64,000 bases of DNA from UBA4416 sp043719555 (GCA_043719555.1 JAYSTR010000120.1:29391-93390); one strand, 5' to 3'. Shown: positions 44,175-53,703, counted from the stretch's first letter. Translations and numbers: made by a program. Notes: generated by a model from the sequence alone, not told the origin.

Positions 44175-44275
44175 TTATACAAAACACATAGAGGCACTAA
44201 GTATAAAAGTTCATGCGTGCAAAAAACAAAATTCTACTTTTAATTGTTTATTTTTAATTGTAGTTTCGTAAGCAA

Positions 44276-44680
44276 ATGAACCAACAACCCCATATCATCA
44301 ATTTTTCAAAACTCGGTAGTCCCGATATCGGTTATATATCTGTTGCCGAAAACAATAAAAGTGTTCCGTTTGATATTAAACGTGTATTTTGGAGTTATCA
44401 TACTCCCGATAATGTTGTACGTGGTAGGCATGCACACCATAACACAGAAATGGTTTTAATTGCCACACTAGGCCGCATAATTGTAAACACAGAAATGCCC
44501 GACGGCAGCCTTAATGTGTTTTCTTTAGAGTCACCTAACCAAGGTTTATATTTACCTAAATTTTGTTGGCATACCATGCAGTACAGCCACATTGCAGTGC
44601 AATTGGTGTTAGCATCAGAACTTTACACCGAATCAGATTACATCAGAAGTTATGAGGAATTTAAAAAATTAAAAAAATAA
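44276..44680 (+). CDS. dTDP-4-keto-6-deoxyhexose 3,4-ketoisomerase (FdtA/QdtA, WxcM-like)
   Basis: 134 residues, single cupin domain. The active-site motif RGRHAHH (residues 49-55, His52 and His54) and FDIKRVFWSYHTP before it are typical. It would shift the keto group of dTDP-4-keto-6-deoxyglucose from C4 to C3. Whether the product is the galacto (FdtA) or gluco (QdtA) form cannot be told. It is the first of a four-gene plus-strand cassette. The upstream rml genes are not in this window. Confidence 0.85.
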   Translation: MNQQPHIINFSKLGSPDIGYISVAENNKSVPFDIKRVFWSYHTPDNVVRGRHAHHNTEMVLIATLGRIIVNTEMPDGSLNVFSLESPNQGLYLPKFCWHTMQYSHIAVQLVLASELYTESDYIRSYEEFKKLKK

Positions 44681-44682
44681 GC

Positions 44683-45240
44683 ATGACTTTTTTTAAACAT
44701 CCCGTTTCGCAAGTAGATTCTGATTTAATTGGTAACGATACTAAAATATGGCAGTATGTTGTGGTATTAAAAGGCGCCCAAATTGGTGCTAATTGCAATA
44801 TTTGCTCCCATTGTTTTATAGAGGATAAAGTAATTATTGGCAATAACGTAACCATTAAAGCAGGTATTTATTTATGGAATGGTGTTGAAATTAAAGATGA
44901 TGCTTTTATTGGGCCCAATGTTGTTTTTACAAACGATTTATTTCCACGTAGCAAACAATTTAAAGAACCAACTAAAACGATAATTGAGCATGGTGCTTCG
45001 GTAGGGGCTAATTCAACTATTTTAACAGGAGTAACTATTGGCCAGTATGCTATGACAGGAATTGCAAGTGTAGTAACCAAAAATTTAAAATCATACGGGT
45101 TGTATTATGGTAATCCTGCTAAACAGCATGGTTGGGTTGATGAGCAAGGAGAAAAATTAACCTTTGATGCAAACAAAAGTGTTTGGACAAATAGCATAAA
45201 TAATTACAAAGAAACCGAAACTGGGTTACAAAAATTATAA
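44683..45240 (+). CDS. dTDP-3-amino-3,6-dideoxyhexose N-acetyltransferase (hexapeptide repeat)
   Basis: 185 residues. Left-handed beta-helix transferase: hexapeptide repeats such as IGNDTKIWQY, IGANCNICSHCFIED, IGNNVTIKAGIYLWN and VGANSTILTGVTIG span ~20-140. The end has YGNPAKQHGWV, a common closing motif in sugar O/N-acetyltransferases of the WxcM/FdtC group. It starts 2 nt after the isomerase stop. It would acetylate the 3-amino group made by the next aminotransferase. The sequence also fits generic WbbJ-type acetyltransferases; the context decides. Confidence 0.83.
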   Translation: MTFFKHPVSQVDSDLIGNDTKIWQYVVVLKGAQIGANCNICSHCFIEDKVIIGNNVTIKAGIYLWNGVEIKDDAFIGPNVVFTNDLFPRSKQFKEPTKTIIEHGASVGANSTILTGVTIGQYAMTGIASVVTKNLKSYGLYYGNPAKQHGWVDEQGEKLTFDANKSVWTNSINNYKETETGLQKL

Positions 45241-45249
45241 TTTTACAGT

Positions 45250-46353
45250 ATGAATATTCCTTTTTTAGATTTAAAGCAACTGAATAAAAATTACGAAACC
45301 GAATTACAAGAACAACTAAAACAAGTAATTGATTCGGGCTGGTTTATTATGGGCAATAAATTAACCGAATTCGAAAAAAACTATGCGTTATTTAATGCGA
45401 CGCAATACTGTGTTGGAGTTGGTAATGGATTAGATGCTTTAATACTTTCTTTAAAAGCATTAAACATTGGTTCCGGCGATGAGGTTATTGTTCCAACAAA
45501 TACATACATAGCTAGTTGGTTGGCAGTATCGTATGTTGGCGCAACGATCGTTCCTGTTGAGCCACGCATTGATACATATAATATTAACCCTGAGTTAATA
45601 GAAGAAAAAATTACCGCCAGAACAAAAGCTATAATGCCCGTTAACCTTTATGGACAAGCTTGTGAGCTCGATAAAATTATGGCTATTGCAAAAAAACATA
45701 ATTTGTTTGTTGTTGAAGATAATGCTCAAGCTCAAGGTGCAATGTGTAATGGAAAATTAGCTGGTAGTTTTGGACACATTAACGGTACTAGTTTTTATCC
45801 AGGAAAAAATTTAGGAGCCTTAGGTGATGCAGGAGCAATTACTACAGATGATGCAGCCTTATTACAAAAAGCGAAAACGTTGCGTAATTATGGTTCCGAA
45901 AAAAAATATTATAATGAGGTTAAGGGTTACAATTCGCGTTTAGATGAGTTACAAGCTGCTTTTTTAGATATCAAATTAAAAAACTTGAGTAACGAAAACA
46001 CACAACGTGTTGATATCGCCAATAGTTACTTAAAACAATTGGCTGGCATTAATAATTTAATATTGCCTGTTTTAGCAAATGGTTGCACTTCTAATTATCA
46101 TTTGTTTTTAGTTCGCACCGACAAACGCGACGAATTGCAACAGTTTTTACAACAAAAAGGTATTGGTACAGTTATTCATTACCCTGTACCCCCTCATAAA
46201 CAAAAAGCTTATGCTGAAGAAGGGTTTGTAGAAAATCAGTTTCCTTTAGCAACTTTAATTGCAGATACATGCTTATCGTTGCCAATTTTTCCGGGAATGA
46301 CTGCAGAACAAATAACGTACATTTGCAATTCTATAAAACAATTTTATGCCTAA
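45250..46353 (+). CDS. DegT/DnrJ/EryC1/StrS sugar aminotransferase (FdtB/QdtB-like)
   Basis: 367 residues. PLP-dependent nucleotide-sugar aminotransferase; PLP lysine at residue 186 (TSFYPGKNLGALGDAGAI), cofactor Asp157 in VVEDNAQAQGA, GVGNGLDALILSLKAL for phosphate binding. It would convert the dTDP-3-keto-6-deoxyhexose into the 3-amino sugar using glutamate. It ends inside the next gene (8-nt overlap). Order isomerase-acetyltransferase-aminotransferase matches known fdt/qdt cassettes. Confidence 0.9.
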   Translation: MNIPFLDLKQLNKNYETELQEQLKQVIDSGWFIMGNKLTEFEKNYALFNATQYCVGVGNGLDALILSLKALNIGSGDEVIVPTNTYIASWLAVSYVGATIVPVEPRIDTYNINPELIEEKITARTKAIMPVNLYGQACELDKIMAIAKKHNLFVVEDNAQAQGAMCNGKLAGSFGHINGTSFYPGKNLGALGDAGAITTDDAALLQKAKTLRNYGSEKKYYNEVKGYNSRLDELQAAFLDIKLKNLSNENTQRVDIANSYLKQLAGINNLILPVLANGCTSNYHLFLVRTDKRDELQQFLQQKGIGTVIHYPVPPHKQKAYAEEGFVENQFPLATLIADTCLSLPIFPGMTAEQITYICNSIKQFYA

Positions 46354-47275
46354 ACTTTCTATCATCATTCCATGTTATTATAATGGCGAAAACATCCCTA
46401 TTACTAAACAACGTTTGTTAGATAACGAAAAATTATTTGAAGCCGATGTTACTTTTGAGTACGTTATGATTGATGATGGCAGCAAGGATAACACCGTTGA
46501 CGAATTAATTAAATTTAAAAACGAAAATCCCGGCAAAGTAAAAATTGTAAAATTAGCTGGTAATGTTGGTTCTTACAATGCTATTTTAGCTGGCATGAAC
46601 TATGCAACAGGCGATTGTTGTTCGGTTATAGCGGCTGATTTACAGGACCCTCCAGAGCTAATGGTGAAAATGTATAGTCACTGGAAAAACGGCATTAAGC
46701 TAGTTGTAGGTAATCGTGCAGATAGAGAAGAATCATTTTTTCAAAAAGCATTTTCAAATACGTATCATAAAATGATACAAACCTTTGCATTGCCAAACAT
46801 ACCAGATGGCGGCTTTGATTATGTTTTTTTTGATAAACAGTTAAAAGATGAAGTTGTAAAAATTAACGAAAAAAACACTAACACCTTATATTTATTAGCG
46901 TGGCTTAATTACGAAATGGTTTGTATACCTTATACAAGGCTTAAGCGCGAGGTAGGTAAATCACGGTGGACGTTACAAAAGAAAATTAAATTATTTATCG
47001 ATTCGTTTATTTCTTTTTCTTACGCACCACTTAAATTTATTTCTATTACAGGCATCACCCTTGGTTTTATAGCTTTAATTTACAGCGCATTTATAATCGC
47101 CCTAAAAATATTTGGAACAAGTCAGCCAAACGGCTGGTCGAGTATGATGGTGGTTATTTTGTTTGTATCATCTTTTCAAATGATAGGCTTAGGCATTATT
47201 GGTGAGTATGTTTGGCGAAGCTTAGAAGCCAGCCGAAACCGACCTGTTTATGTTGTAGATAAAGTGATAGAGTAA
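46346..47275 (+). CDS. GT2 glycosyltransferase with C-terminal membrane helices (GtrB/ArnC-like)
   Basis: 309 residues. GT-A domain with IIPCYYNGENIPITKQR, YVMIDDGSKDNT and AADLQDPPELM (DxD region), VGNRADREES, then two membrane helices at about 230-255 and 265-292 near the C-terminus. This is the layout of enzymes that load sugars on polyprenyl phosphate. In the cassette it may load or transfer the 3-acetamido sugar. The start codon lies 8 nt inside the aminotransferase gene, so translation is coupled. Confidence 0.88.
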   Translation: MPKLSIIIPCYYNGENIPITKQRLLDNEKLFEADVTFEYVMIDDGSKDNTVDELIKFKNENPGKVKIVKLAGNVGSYNAILAGMNYATGDCCSVIAADLQDPPELMVKMYSHWKNGIKLVVGNRADREESFFQKAFSNTYHKMIQTFALPNIPDGGFDYVFFDKQLKDEVVKINEKNTNTLYLLAWLNYEMVCIPYTRLKREVGKSRWTLQKKIKLFIDSFISFSYAPLKFISITGITLGFIALIYSAFIIALKIFGTSQPNGWSSMMVVILFVSSFQMIGLGIIGEYVWRSLEASRNRPVYVVDKVIE

Positions 47276-47278
47276 ACC

Positions 47279-47932
47279 CTAAGCAATAGTTTTCAATTCT
47301 TTACTAATAACCAATTTACCTTCGGTTGCTGCTTGTACTTGTTCTACTGTTACATTTGGAGCAAGTTCTATTAGTTCAAAACCACCTTCTGGTAACACAT
47401 TGTAAACTCCAAATTCTGTTACTATTTTTTTAACGCAGTTAATACCCGTTAATGGTAAATCACATTTTTTAAGTAATTTGCTTTCGCCTGCTTTATTAAC
47501 TTGTTGCATTGCTACAATAATGTTTTTAGCCGAGGCTACTAAATCCATCGCGCCACCCATACCTTTCACCATTTTACCTGGAATTTTCCAGTTAGCTATG
47601 TCGCCATTTTCACTCACTTCCATAGCGCCTAAAATAGTTAAGTCAACACGTTGGGCACGAATCATTCCAAAACTTATAGATGAATCGAAAATAGAGGCGC
47701 CAGGCAATAAGGTAACGGTTTGTTTTCCAGCGTTAATTAAATCGGCATCTTGTTCTCCTTCAAAAGGAAACGGACCCATCCCTAATATCCCATTTTCAGA
47801 TTGTAATTCTACATTAAAATCAGCTGGAATATAATTGGCTACAAGCGTTGGAATACCAATACCTAAGTTAACATACATTCCGTCTTTCACTTCTTTTGCA
47901 ATACGTTGTGCGATGCCGTTTTTATCTAACAT
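47279..47932 (-). CDS. 3-oxoacid CoA-transferase subunit B
   Basis: 217 residues. Subunit B of a succinyl-CoA:3-ketoacid (SCOT-like) CoA-transferase. YVNLGIGIPTLVANYIP at the start and VELQSENGILGMGPFP with the catalytic Glu46 (SENG motif). It acts with the A subunit encoded 29 nt upstream to move CoA between succinyl-CoA and acetoacetate, important in ketone or branched-chain acid use. The butyryl-type paralogue (atoD/atoA) is an alternative reading. Confidence 0.92.
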   Translation of the reverse strand: MLDKNGIAQRIAKEVKDGMYVNLGIGIPTLVANYIPADFNVELQSENGILGMGPFPFEGEQDADLINAGKQTVTLLPGASIFDSSISFGMIRAQRVDLTILGAMEVSENGDIANWKIPGKMVKGMGGAMDLVASAKNIIVAMQQVNKAGESKLLKKCDLPLTGINCVKKIVTEFGVYNVLPEGGFELIELAPNVTVEQVQAATEGKLVISKELKTIA

Positions 47933-47961
47933 ACTTTTTTATTAAAAATGGAAATAAATAT

Positions 47962-48678
47962 TTAAACAGATTTTTTTCTTACTGTAACTTGTTCGATACG
48001 TTTTTCGTAGTGTTCGCCTTTAAATACGCGATTAACATAAATACCTGGTACATGAATATGATCAGGATTTAACTGCCCTGCTTCAACTAATTCTTCTACT
48101 TCGGCTATAGTAATTTTTCCAGCCATAGCCATCGGTTGGTTAAAATTACGAGCAGTTGATTTAAAAATTAAATTCCCGGCTGTATCACCTTTCCATGCTT
48201 TCACAATAGAGTAATCTGCTTCAAAGGCTTTTTCTATAAGGTAATCTTTGGTTTCTCCATTGTAAGTAATTGTTTTTACTTCTTTACCTATAGCCACTTC
48301 TGTTCCTACGCCAGCAGGAGTTGGAAAGAAAGGAATGCCTAAACCAGCCATTAAACAACGTGTAGCTAATGTACCTTGAGGCACTAACTCAACTTCTAAT
48401 TCTCCACTCAACATCTGGCGCTCAAACTCAGCATTTTCGCCTACATACGACGAAATCATTTTTTTAATTTGCTTGGTTTGTAATAAAAGACCTAATCCAA
48501 AATCATCAACACCCGCATTATTACTCACGCAAGTTAACCCTTTCACTCCTTTTTTCACTAAACCAGCTATGCAATTTTCTGGTATACCACAAAGTCCAAA
48601 ACCCCCTACTAAAAGCGTCATGTTATCTGTAATGCCCTCTAATGCCTCATCTACGTTTTTAACTACTTTATTAATCAT
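47962..48678 (-). CDS. 3-oxoacid CoA-transferase subunit A
   Basis: 238 residues. Family I CoA-transferase alpha subunit: GGFGLCGIPENCIAGLVKKG near 26-45, then SNNAGVDDFGLGLLL and GTLATRCLMAGLGIPFFPTP, which matches the ScoA/SCOT N-terminal half. It is transcribed with subunit B; the mrcA gene ends 38 nt upstream, so read-through from mrcA is possible. I see no good -7 box directly in front. Confidence 0.93.
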   Translation of the reverse strand: MINKVVKNVDEALEGITDNMTLLVGGFGLCGIPENCIAGLVKKGVKGLTCVSNNAGVDDFGLGLLLQTKQIKKMISSYVGENAEFERQMLSGELEVELVPQGTLATRCLMAGLGIPFFPTPAGVGTEVAIGKEVKTITYNGETKDYLIEKAFEADYSIVKAWKGDTAGNLIFKSTARNFNQPMAMAGKITIAEVEELVEAGQLNPDHIHVPGIYVNRVFKGEHYEKRIEQVTVRKKSV

Positions 48679-48716
48679 AATTTATTTTAATAAGTTTAAA
48701 AATACTCAAATTTTTA

Positions 48717-50966
48717 TTATTCAGCCCCTTCAAAATTTAAATCTTCCATGGGGGTATCTTTCAATGATTCCTGATCATATTTACTACAATCAAGTTCAAT
48801 ATCACCCATGTTTTTTGGTTTTACAAAACCTGCTTTTGTTAATTTTAAAGTAGGGTCTGCATAACATTTAGAGAAAAATTTACCCCAAATAGGTAAAGCC
48901 ATTGCAGCTCCTTGCCCTTGATTTGTTGAGTTAAAATGAATACTTCTTTCCTCACCGCCAGTCCAACAACCAGCCACTAACTCCGGAGTTAATCCCATAA
49001 ACCAACCATCCGCATTATTTTGTGTGGTGCCCGTTTTACCTGCTATTTCGTTATATAGTTTATGACGACTACGTAAACGACTACCTGTTCCGTAATCTAC
49101 AACCCCACGCATTAATTGTATCATAGCGTAAGCTTTTTCTTCGCTAAACACTTCGTCCGTTGTTGGAAAAAACTCTTCTAAAACTTTACCGTTTTTATCT
49201 TCAATACGAGTTACAAAAGTTGGCTGTGTATAAGTTCCTTTATTTGCAAACGTAGCATTAGCTGCTACCATTTCATAAACCGAAATATCTGGAGTTCCTA
49301 AAGCAATAGAAGGCACAGCATCAATTGGTGCTGTAATGCCTAAACGACGCACTAAATTAATTACAGCCTCTGGTCCAAACTGTTTCATAACCCAAGCGGT
49401 TACATAATTAATAGAACCTGCTAATGCATAACGTAAAGTTACCATACGTCCGGTGCCTTTATTACCATCAGAGTTATCTGGGCACCATTCTTTTCCATCG
49501 CCAGTTGTAATACAAGTTCTAACGTTTGGCACTTGGTAACAAGGAGAATAACCTTCTTGTATGGCTAATGCATAAACAAAGGGTTTAAAGGTTGACCCCA
49601 CTTGTCGTCGACCAACTTTCACGTGGTCAAATTTAAAGTGCTTGTGATTAACACCACCAACCCAAGCCTTAACGTAACCTGTTGTTGGCTCTATAGAAAT
49701 AAAGCCTGTGTGTAAAAAACTTTTATAATATCGTATACTATCCCACGGACTCATTATCGTATCTATATCGCCACGTAAACTATACACTTGCATTTGTATA
49801 GGCTTTTTAAACTCAGCTAATATTTGTTCTTTAGTTAAGCCTGCGATTTTATATTCACGATAACGGTCGCTTCGTTTCATCGAACTCACCATAATGTTTT
49901 CTATTTGGTCTTTAGTAACATTCCAAGCAAAAGGCGCATTCTTTTTGGTTTTACATTCTTTTGTAAATTGAGTTTGTAAATCTGTCATATGCTCTGCAAC
50001 GGCCTCTTCGGCATATTTTTGCATACGTGAATCTACGGTTGTATATATTTTTAAACCATCTTTATATACATTGTACGGTTTATTGGTTTCTGGATTAATA
50101 TGTTTTTCACACCACGAGCGTAAATAATTTTCACGCAAATATTCTCTAAAATATGGGGCTAATCCATCGTTATGATCTTCGGGATTAAACTTTAAACCCA
50201 GAGGCAACTGTTTTAAGCTATCATATTTTTGTTTAGATAATTCACCAAATTTTGTCATTTGAAACAGCACCACGTTTCTGCGGTCTAAAACTTTTTCAGG
50301 ACGTTTTAAAGGATCAAATAACGAAGGGTTTTTAGCCATACCAACTAACATAGCCGCTTGTTGAATTTCTAAACTATCTTGCCCTCTATTAAAATAAATT
50401 TGCGCAGCTGATTTTACACCTACAGCTAAATGTAAAAAATCAAACTTGTTTAGATACATAGCTAAGATTTCATCCTTAGTATAATTTTTTTCTAAACGCG
50501 CAGCTATAACCCACTCTTTTAATTTTTGTATGGCCATTAAAGGCTTACTTAATTTTTTACGGGGAAACATCATTTTAGCTAATTGCTGAGAAATAGTACT
50601 TCCGCCACCAGCACTTTTTTTGCCAATTAACGCGCCTGATACAGCACGGCCTAATGCTTGCACGTCTACACCACTGTGTTCTCTAAAACGCGCATCTTCA
50701 GTAGCAATAAGAGCATCAATTAAATCCTGATCTAATTCGTAATACTTAACATTAACTCTATTTTCAGAATAATATTTTCCTAAAATTTTTCCATCACTAC
50801 TATATACAACGGTTGCTAAATTACTTTTGGGGTTTTGTAATTCTTCTACACTTGGTAAATCAAAAAATAACTCAAAGGAGATTAATGTAACTAACAGAAA
50901 CAATAATAGAAAAGGCGTCCAAACTAAAAGCCAAGTATATTTAATAAATTTAGAGTCTGCTGCCAT
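48717..50966 (-). CDS. mrcA: Penicillin-binding protein 1A (bifunctional transglycosylase/transpeptidase)
   Basis: 749 residues. One N-terminal membrane helix (about 8-33). GT51 domain with catalytic Glu90 in ATEDARFREHSGVD, GGSTISQQLAK and RKKLSKPLMAIQKLKEW. Transpeptidase domain with catalytic Ser458 in GSTFKPFVYALA, SxN-type S518-I-N520, and KTGTTQNNADGWF near the end. It polymerises and crosslinks peptidoglycan in the periplasm. Length is typical. It is divergent from recQ. Confidence 0.95.
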   Translation of the reverse strand: MAADSKFIKYTWLLVWTPFLLLFLLVTLISFELFFDLPSVEELQNPKSNLATVVYSSDGKILGKYYSENRVNVKYYELDQDLIDALIATEDARFREHSGVDVQALGRAVSGALIGKKSAGGGSTISQQLAKMMFPRKKLSKPLMAIQKLKEWVIAARLEKNYTKDEILAMYLNKFDFLHLAVGVKSAAQIYFNRGQDSLEIQQAAMLVGMAKNPSLFDPLKRPEKVLDRRNVVLFQMTKFGELSKQKYDSLKQLPLGLKFNPEDHNDGLAPYFREYLRENYLRSWCEKHINPETNKPYNVYKDGLKIYTTVDSRMQKYAEEAVAEHMTDLQTQFTKECKTKKNAPFAWNVTKDQIENIMVSSMKRSDRYREYKIAGLTKEQILAEFKKPIQMQVYSLRGDIDTIMSPWDSIRYYKSFLHTGFISIEPTTGYVKAWVGGVNHKHFKFDHVKVGRRQVGSTFKPFVYALAIQEGYSPCYQVPNVRTCITTGDGKEWCPDNSDGNKGTGRMVTLRYALAGSINYVTAWVMKQFGPEAVINLVRRLGITAPIDAVPSIALGTPDISVYEMVAANATFANKGTYTQPTFVTRIEDKNGKVLEEFFPTTDEVFSEEKAYAMIQLMRGVVDYGTGSRLRSRHKLYNEIAGKTGTTQNNADGWFMGLTPELVAGCWTGGEERSIHFNSTNQGQGAAMALPIWGKFFSKCYADPTLKLTKAGFVKPKNMGDIELDCSKYDQESLKDTPMEDLNFEGAE

Positions 50967-50979
50967 TTTTTATAAAACA

Positions 50980-50987
50980 CAAATTTA
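50980..50987 (-). promoter_or_regulatory. -7 promoter box for mrcA
   Basis: Minus strand TAAATTTG, exact TAnnTTTG, 14 nt before the ATG. No clear -33 TTG at 19-20 nt. Confidence 0.45.
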
Positions 50988-51027
50988 GTTTAATTCGCTT
51001 AATAGGAAAATATATTAAACATAATAG

Positions 51028-51061
51028 TTTGGTGGTTATTTGTATTATGATTGTATTTTTG
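51028..51061 (+). promoter_or_regulatory. Promoter for recQ
   Basis: TTTG at 51028-51031, 22-nt spacer, TATTTTTG at 51054-51061 (exact TAnnTTTG). The TTG start codon of recQ is at 51083, consistent with a short leader. Confidence 0.5.
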
Positions 51062-51082
51062 TAATTCATCAACTATTGTAAT

Positions 51083-52993
51083 TTGCAGAGTGATCTAGAT
51101 AATTGCCTTTTTCTTTTAAAAAAATATTGGAATCATGATTCCTTTAGAGCTCTGCAAGGCGATATTATTTTATCGGCTACACAAAAAAACGACACATTAG
51201 CCTTGTTACCTACCGGTGGTGGAAAATCTATTTGTTTTCAAATACCAGGTTTAGCATTGGGAGGCACCTGTTTAGTTATTTCGCCTTTAATTGCTTTGAT
51301 GAACGATCAAGTGCATAACCTGAAACAACGTGGCATTAGTGCGGTTGCTATTACATCCTCTATGAATTTTAGAGAAATTGAAATTGCCCTGAATAATGCC
51401 GCATTAGGGCATGTACAATTTATGTATGTATCGCCAGAGCGGATTGAAAACGAAAACTTCCGACAAAAATTAGCGTACTTACCCATTAGTTTAATTGCTG
51501 TAGACGAGGCACACTGTATATCACAGTGGGGTTACGATTTTAGACCAAGCTATTTAAAAATTGCAGAACTCAGAGAATATTTTCCGAAAGTAAACATCAT
51601 CGCATTAACAGCAAGTGCTACAAATGAAGTGATTAAAGATATACAGGACAAATTAGGATTCACGAAGCAACAGGTTTTTAAACAATCTTTCGAAAGAAAA
51701 AATATTCGTTACGTAGTACAATTCGAAGAAAATAAATACACGCGTTTACTAAAAATCATTCAAAACATAGGTGGTAGTGGTATTGTGTACGTTCGTAATC
51801 GTAAAAAAACCGAAGAGATTAGTAAATGGTTAGCCCAAAATAATATTTCAAGTAACTTTTATCACGCAGGTATAGAAGCAAATTTAAGACAAAGCATACA
51901 AACAGATTGGATAGAAAACCGCAAGCAAGTGATAGTTGCAACCAATGCGTTTGGTATGGGTATAGATAAACCACATGTTCGTTTTGTGGTGCATATAGAT
52001 TTACCAGAAAGTTTAGAAGCGTATTTTCAGGAAGCGGGTAGGGCAGGTAGAGATGGGAATCCGGCATACTCGGTTGTGTTAGTTGAAAAGTATGATACGG
52101 ATAATTTATTAACTCAATTTGAAGAGAAAACCCCAACAGTTGAACAAATAAAACAATGTTATTCGGCTTTGTGTAATTACTTTCAAATAGCAGTTAATTC
52201 AGGCGAAGGCGCAAGTTTTGAGTTTGATATTAATGTAATTTGTAACACCTATAACATTAGACCAATCGTTATGTTTAATTCGATAAAGTGTCTAGAAAAG
52301 GAAGGTTATTTTTCTTACATCGATACAGGATTTGAACCACCAAAAGTATTGATGGTCATGCATAAAACTGACATTTATAATTTTGAATTAAAGCATCCAA
52401 AGCACGAACCATTAATTAAAGTATTGCTCCGTAGTTATGGCGGAATATTCGAAAATTACGTCACAATTAAGGAAAAAGAATTGGCTTACCGAGCAAAAAT
52501 TTCGGAAGATGAATTACTTAACCAGTTAAAGTATATCCATCAACAAGGTGTTATAAATTATATACCACAAACAACCTTACCTAAAATAATTTTTTTGCGT
52601 AGTCGTTTAAATTTAAAAGTAGAAAACATCCAACTTGTTTATTATCCTGTGTTGAAGGAAAAAACGTTGCATCGCATACAAAGTGTAATTAAGTATATTA
52701 ACGAAAAGGCTATTTGCCGTAGCCGACAATTGTTACACTATTTTAACGAAACGAATTATCAGGATTGCCATTATTGCGATGTTTGTTTAGCCAATAAAAC
52801 GAATGAGTTTGAAGAGTCAGACATAGAAAATGGTATTTTGGAAATTGTAAAAAACAACAATGTTAATTTAACAGAACTAATAAAAGTATTAGGCCGGTAT
52901 AACACTAAAACAGTTGTGCACGCAGTAAATCAATTGTTAGATGACGAGGTTTTGAAAATAGATGAAAATAAATTTTTAGTAATTAAAAAATAA
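51083..52993 (+). CDS. recQ: RecQ-family ATP-dependent DNA helicase
   Basis: 636 residues from a TTG start; no in-frame ATG exists upstream before a stop at 51062-51064, and the protein begins just where RecQ homologues do (LLKKYWNHDSFRALQ). Walker A TGGGKS at 44-49, DEAH at 141-144, ISQWGYDFRPSY, and the late core motif EAGRAGRDG. A zinc-binding cluster follows near 560-590 (CRSRQLL, later CHYCDVC), then a winged-helix-like tail. No HRDC domain is evident. It unwinds recombination and replication intermediates. It is followed after 8 nt by the methylase gene. Confidence 0.93.
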   Translation: MQSDLDNCLFLLKKYWNHDSFRALQGDIILSATQKNDTLALLPTGGGKSICFQIPGLALGGTCLVISPLIALMNDQVHNLKQRGISAVAITSSMNFREIEIALNNAALGHVQFMYVSPERIENENFRQKLAYLPISLIAVDEAHCISQWGYDFRPSYLKIAELREYFPKVNIIALTASATNEVIKDIQDKLGFTKQQVFKQSFERKNIRYVVQFEENKYTRLLKIIQNIGGSGIVYVRNRKKTEEISKWLAQNNISSNFYHAGIEANLRQSIQTDWIENRKQVIVATNAFGMGIDKPHVRFVVHIDLPESLEAYFQEAGRAGRDGNPAYSVVLVEKYDTDNLLTQFEEKTPTVEQIKQCYSALCNYFQIAVNSGEGASFEFDINVICNTYNIRPIVMFNSIKCLEKEGYFSYIDTGFEPPKVLMVMHKTDIYNFELKHPKHEPLIKVLLRSYGGIFENYVTIKEKELAYRAKISEDELLNQLKYIHQQGVINYIPQTTLPKIIFLRSRLNLKVENIQLVYYPVLKEKTLHRIQSVIKYINEKAICRSRQLLHYFNETNYQDCHYCDVCLANKTNEFEESDIENGILEIVKNNNVNLTELIKVLGRYNTKTVVHAVNQLLDDEVLKIDENKFLVIKK

Positions 52994-53001
52994 AAACAAA
53001 C

Positions 53002-53703
53002 ATGCTTGGCACTTTATACCTTATTCCTGTAACCCTTGGCGATTGCGATATACAAGATGTGTTACCCAAAAAAAACATAGAAATTACAAATACTTTAACT
53101 CAGTTTATTGGCGAAAACGCTAAGGAATCAAGAGCCTTTTTAAAAAAATGTTACTATCCTGATATCACAAAAGCAGAGTTTTCTTTAATCAACAAACATA
53201 CTGAGGCGAAAGAATTATTAAGCTTTATTGCACCATTATTAAATGGTCAAAACATGGGATTAATGAGCGATGCAGGTTGCCCAGGCATAGCGGATCCAGG
53301 TGCTGAAATAGTTAAATTAGCACATAAACATAATATTAAAGTTGTGCCCTTAGTTGGCCCAAGTTCTATTGTATTATCAATTATGGCAAGTGGATTTAAC
53401 GGACAAAACTTTGCTTTTAATGGTTATTTACCAATTGAAAAAGTACAACGCGCAAAAAAAGTAAAAGAGCTAGAGCAAATTTGTGTTAAACAACAACAAG
53501 CACAGTTTTTTATAGAAACGCCTTATCGTAATCAAAATTTATTCGAAGATTTATTAAAAACATTACTGCCAACTACCTTAGTTTTAGTCGCTACTGATTT
53601 AACATTAACGGAAGAGGCTGTTTCAGTTAAGCCAGTTTCTGCTTGGAAAAAAACCGAATTACCTGAGTTTTCCAAAAAACCTACAGTTTTCGGAATTTAT
53701 TAG
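53002..53703 (+). CDS. RsmI-like SAM-dependent (tetrapyrrole methylase-fold) methyltransferase
   Basis: 233 residues, shorter than classical RsmI (~285). GTLYLIPVTLGD at the start, then MSDAGCPGIADPGAEIVKLA and VVPLVGPSSIVLSIMASGF with NFAFNGYLP, the hallmarks of the RsmI group, which 2'-O-methylates C1402 of 16S rRNA. The short form lacks the usual C-terminal region and its N-terminus differs (no PIGNL), so the substrate may differ. It is translated 8 nt after recQ. Confidence 0.85.
   Translation: MLGTLYLIPVTLGDCDIQDVLPKKNIEITNTLTQFIGENAKESRAFLKKCYYPDITKAEFSLINKHTEAKELLSFIAPLLNGQNMGLMSDAGCPGIADPGAEIVKLAHKHNIKVVPLVGPSSIVLSIMASGFNGQNFAFNGYLPIEKVQRAKKVKELEQICVKQQQAQFFIETPYRNQNLFEDLLKTLLPTTLVLVATDLTLTEEAVSVKPVSAWKKTELPEFSKKPTVFGIY

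Noticed and set aside
43946..44197. 83-codon open frame on the minus strand
   Set aside because: It is antisense to the HTH relic, rich in Ile/Phe from AT-rich DNA, and resembles no protein I know.
47478..47834. 118-codon frame opposite CoA-transferase subunit B
   Set aside because: Antisense shadow of a firmly identified gene.
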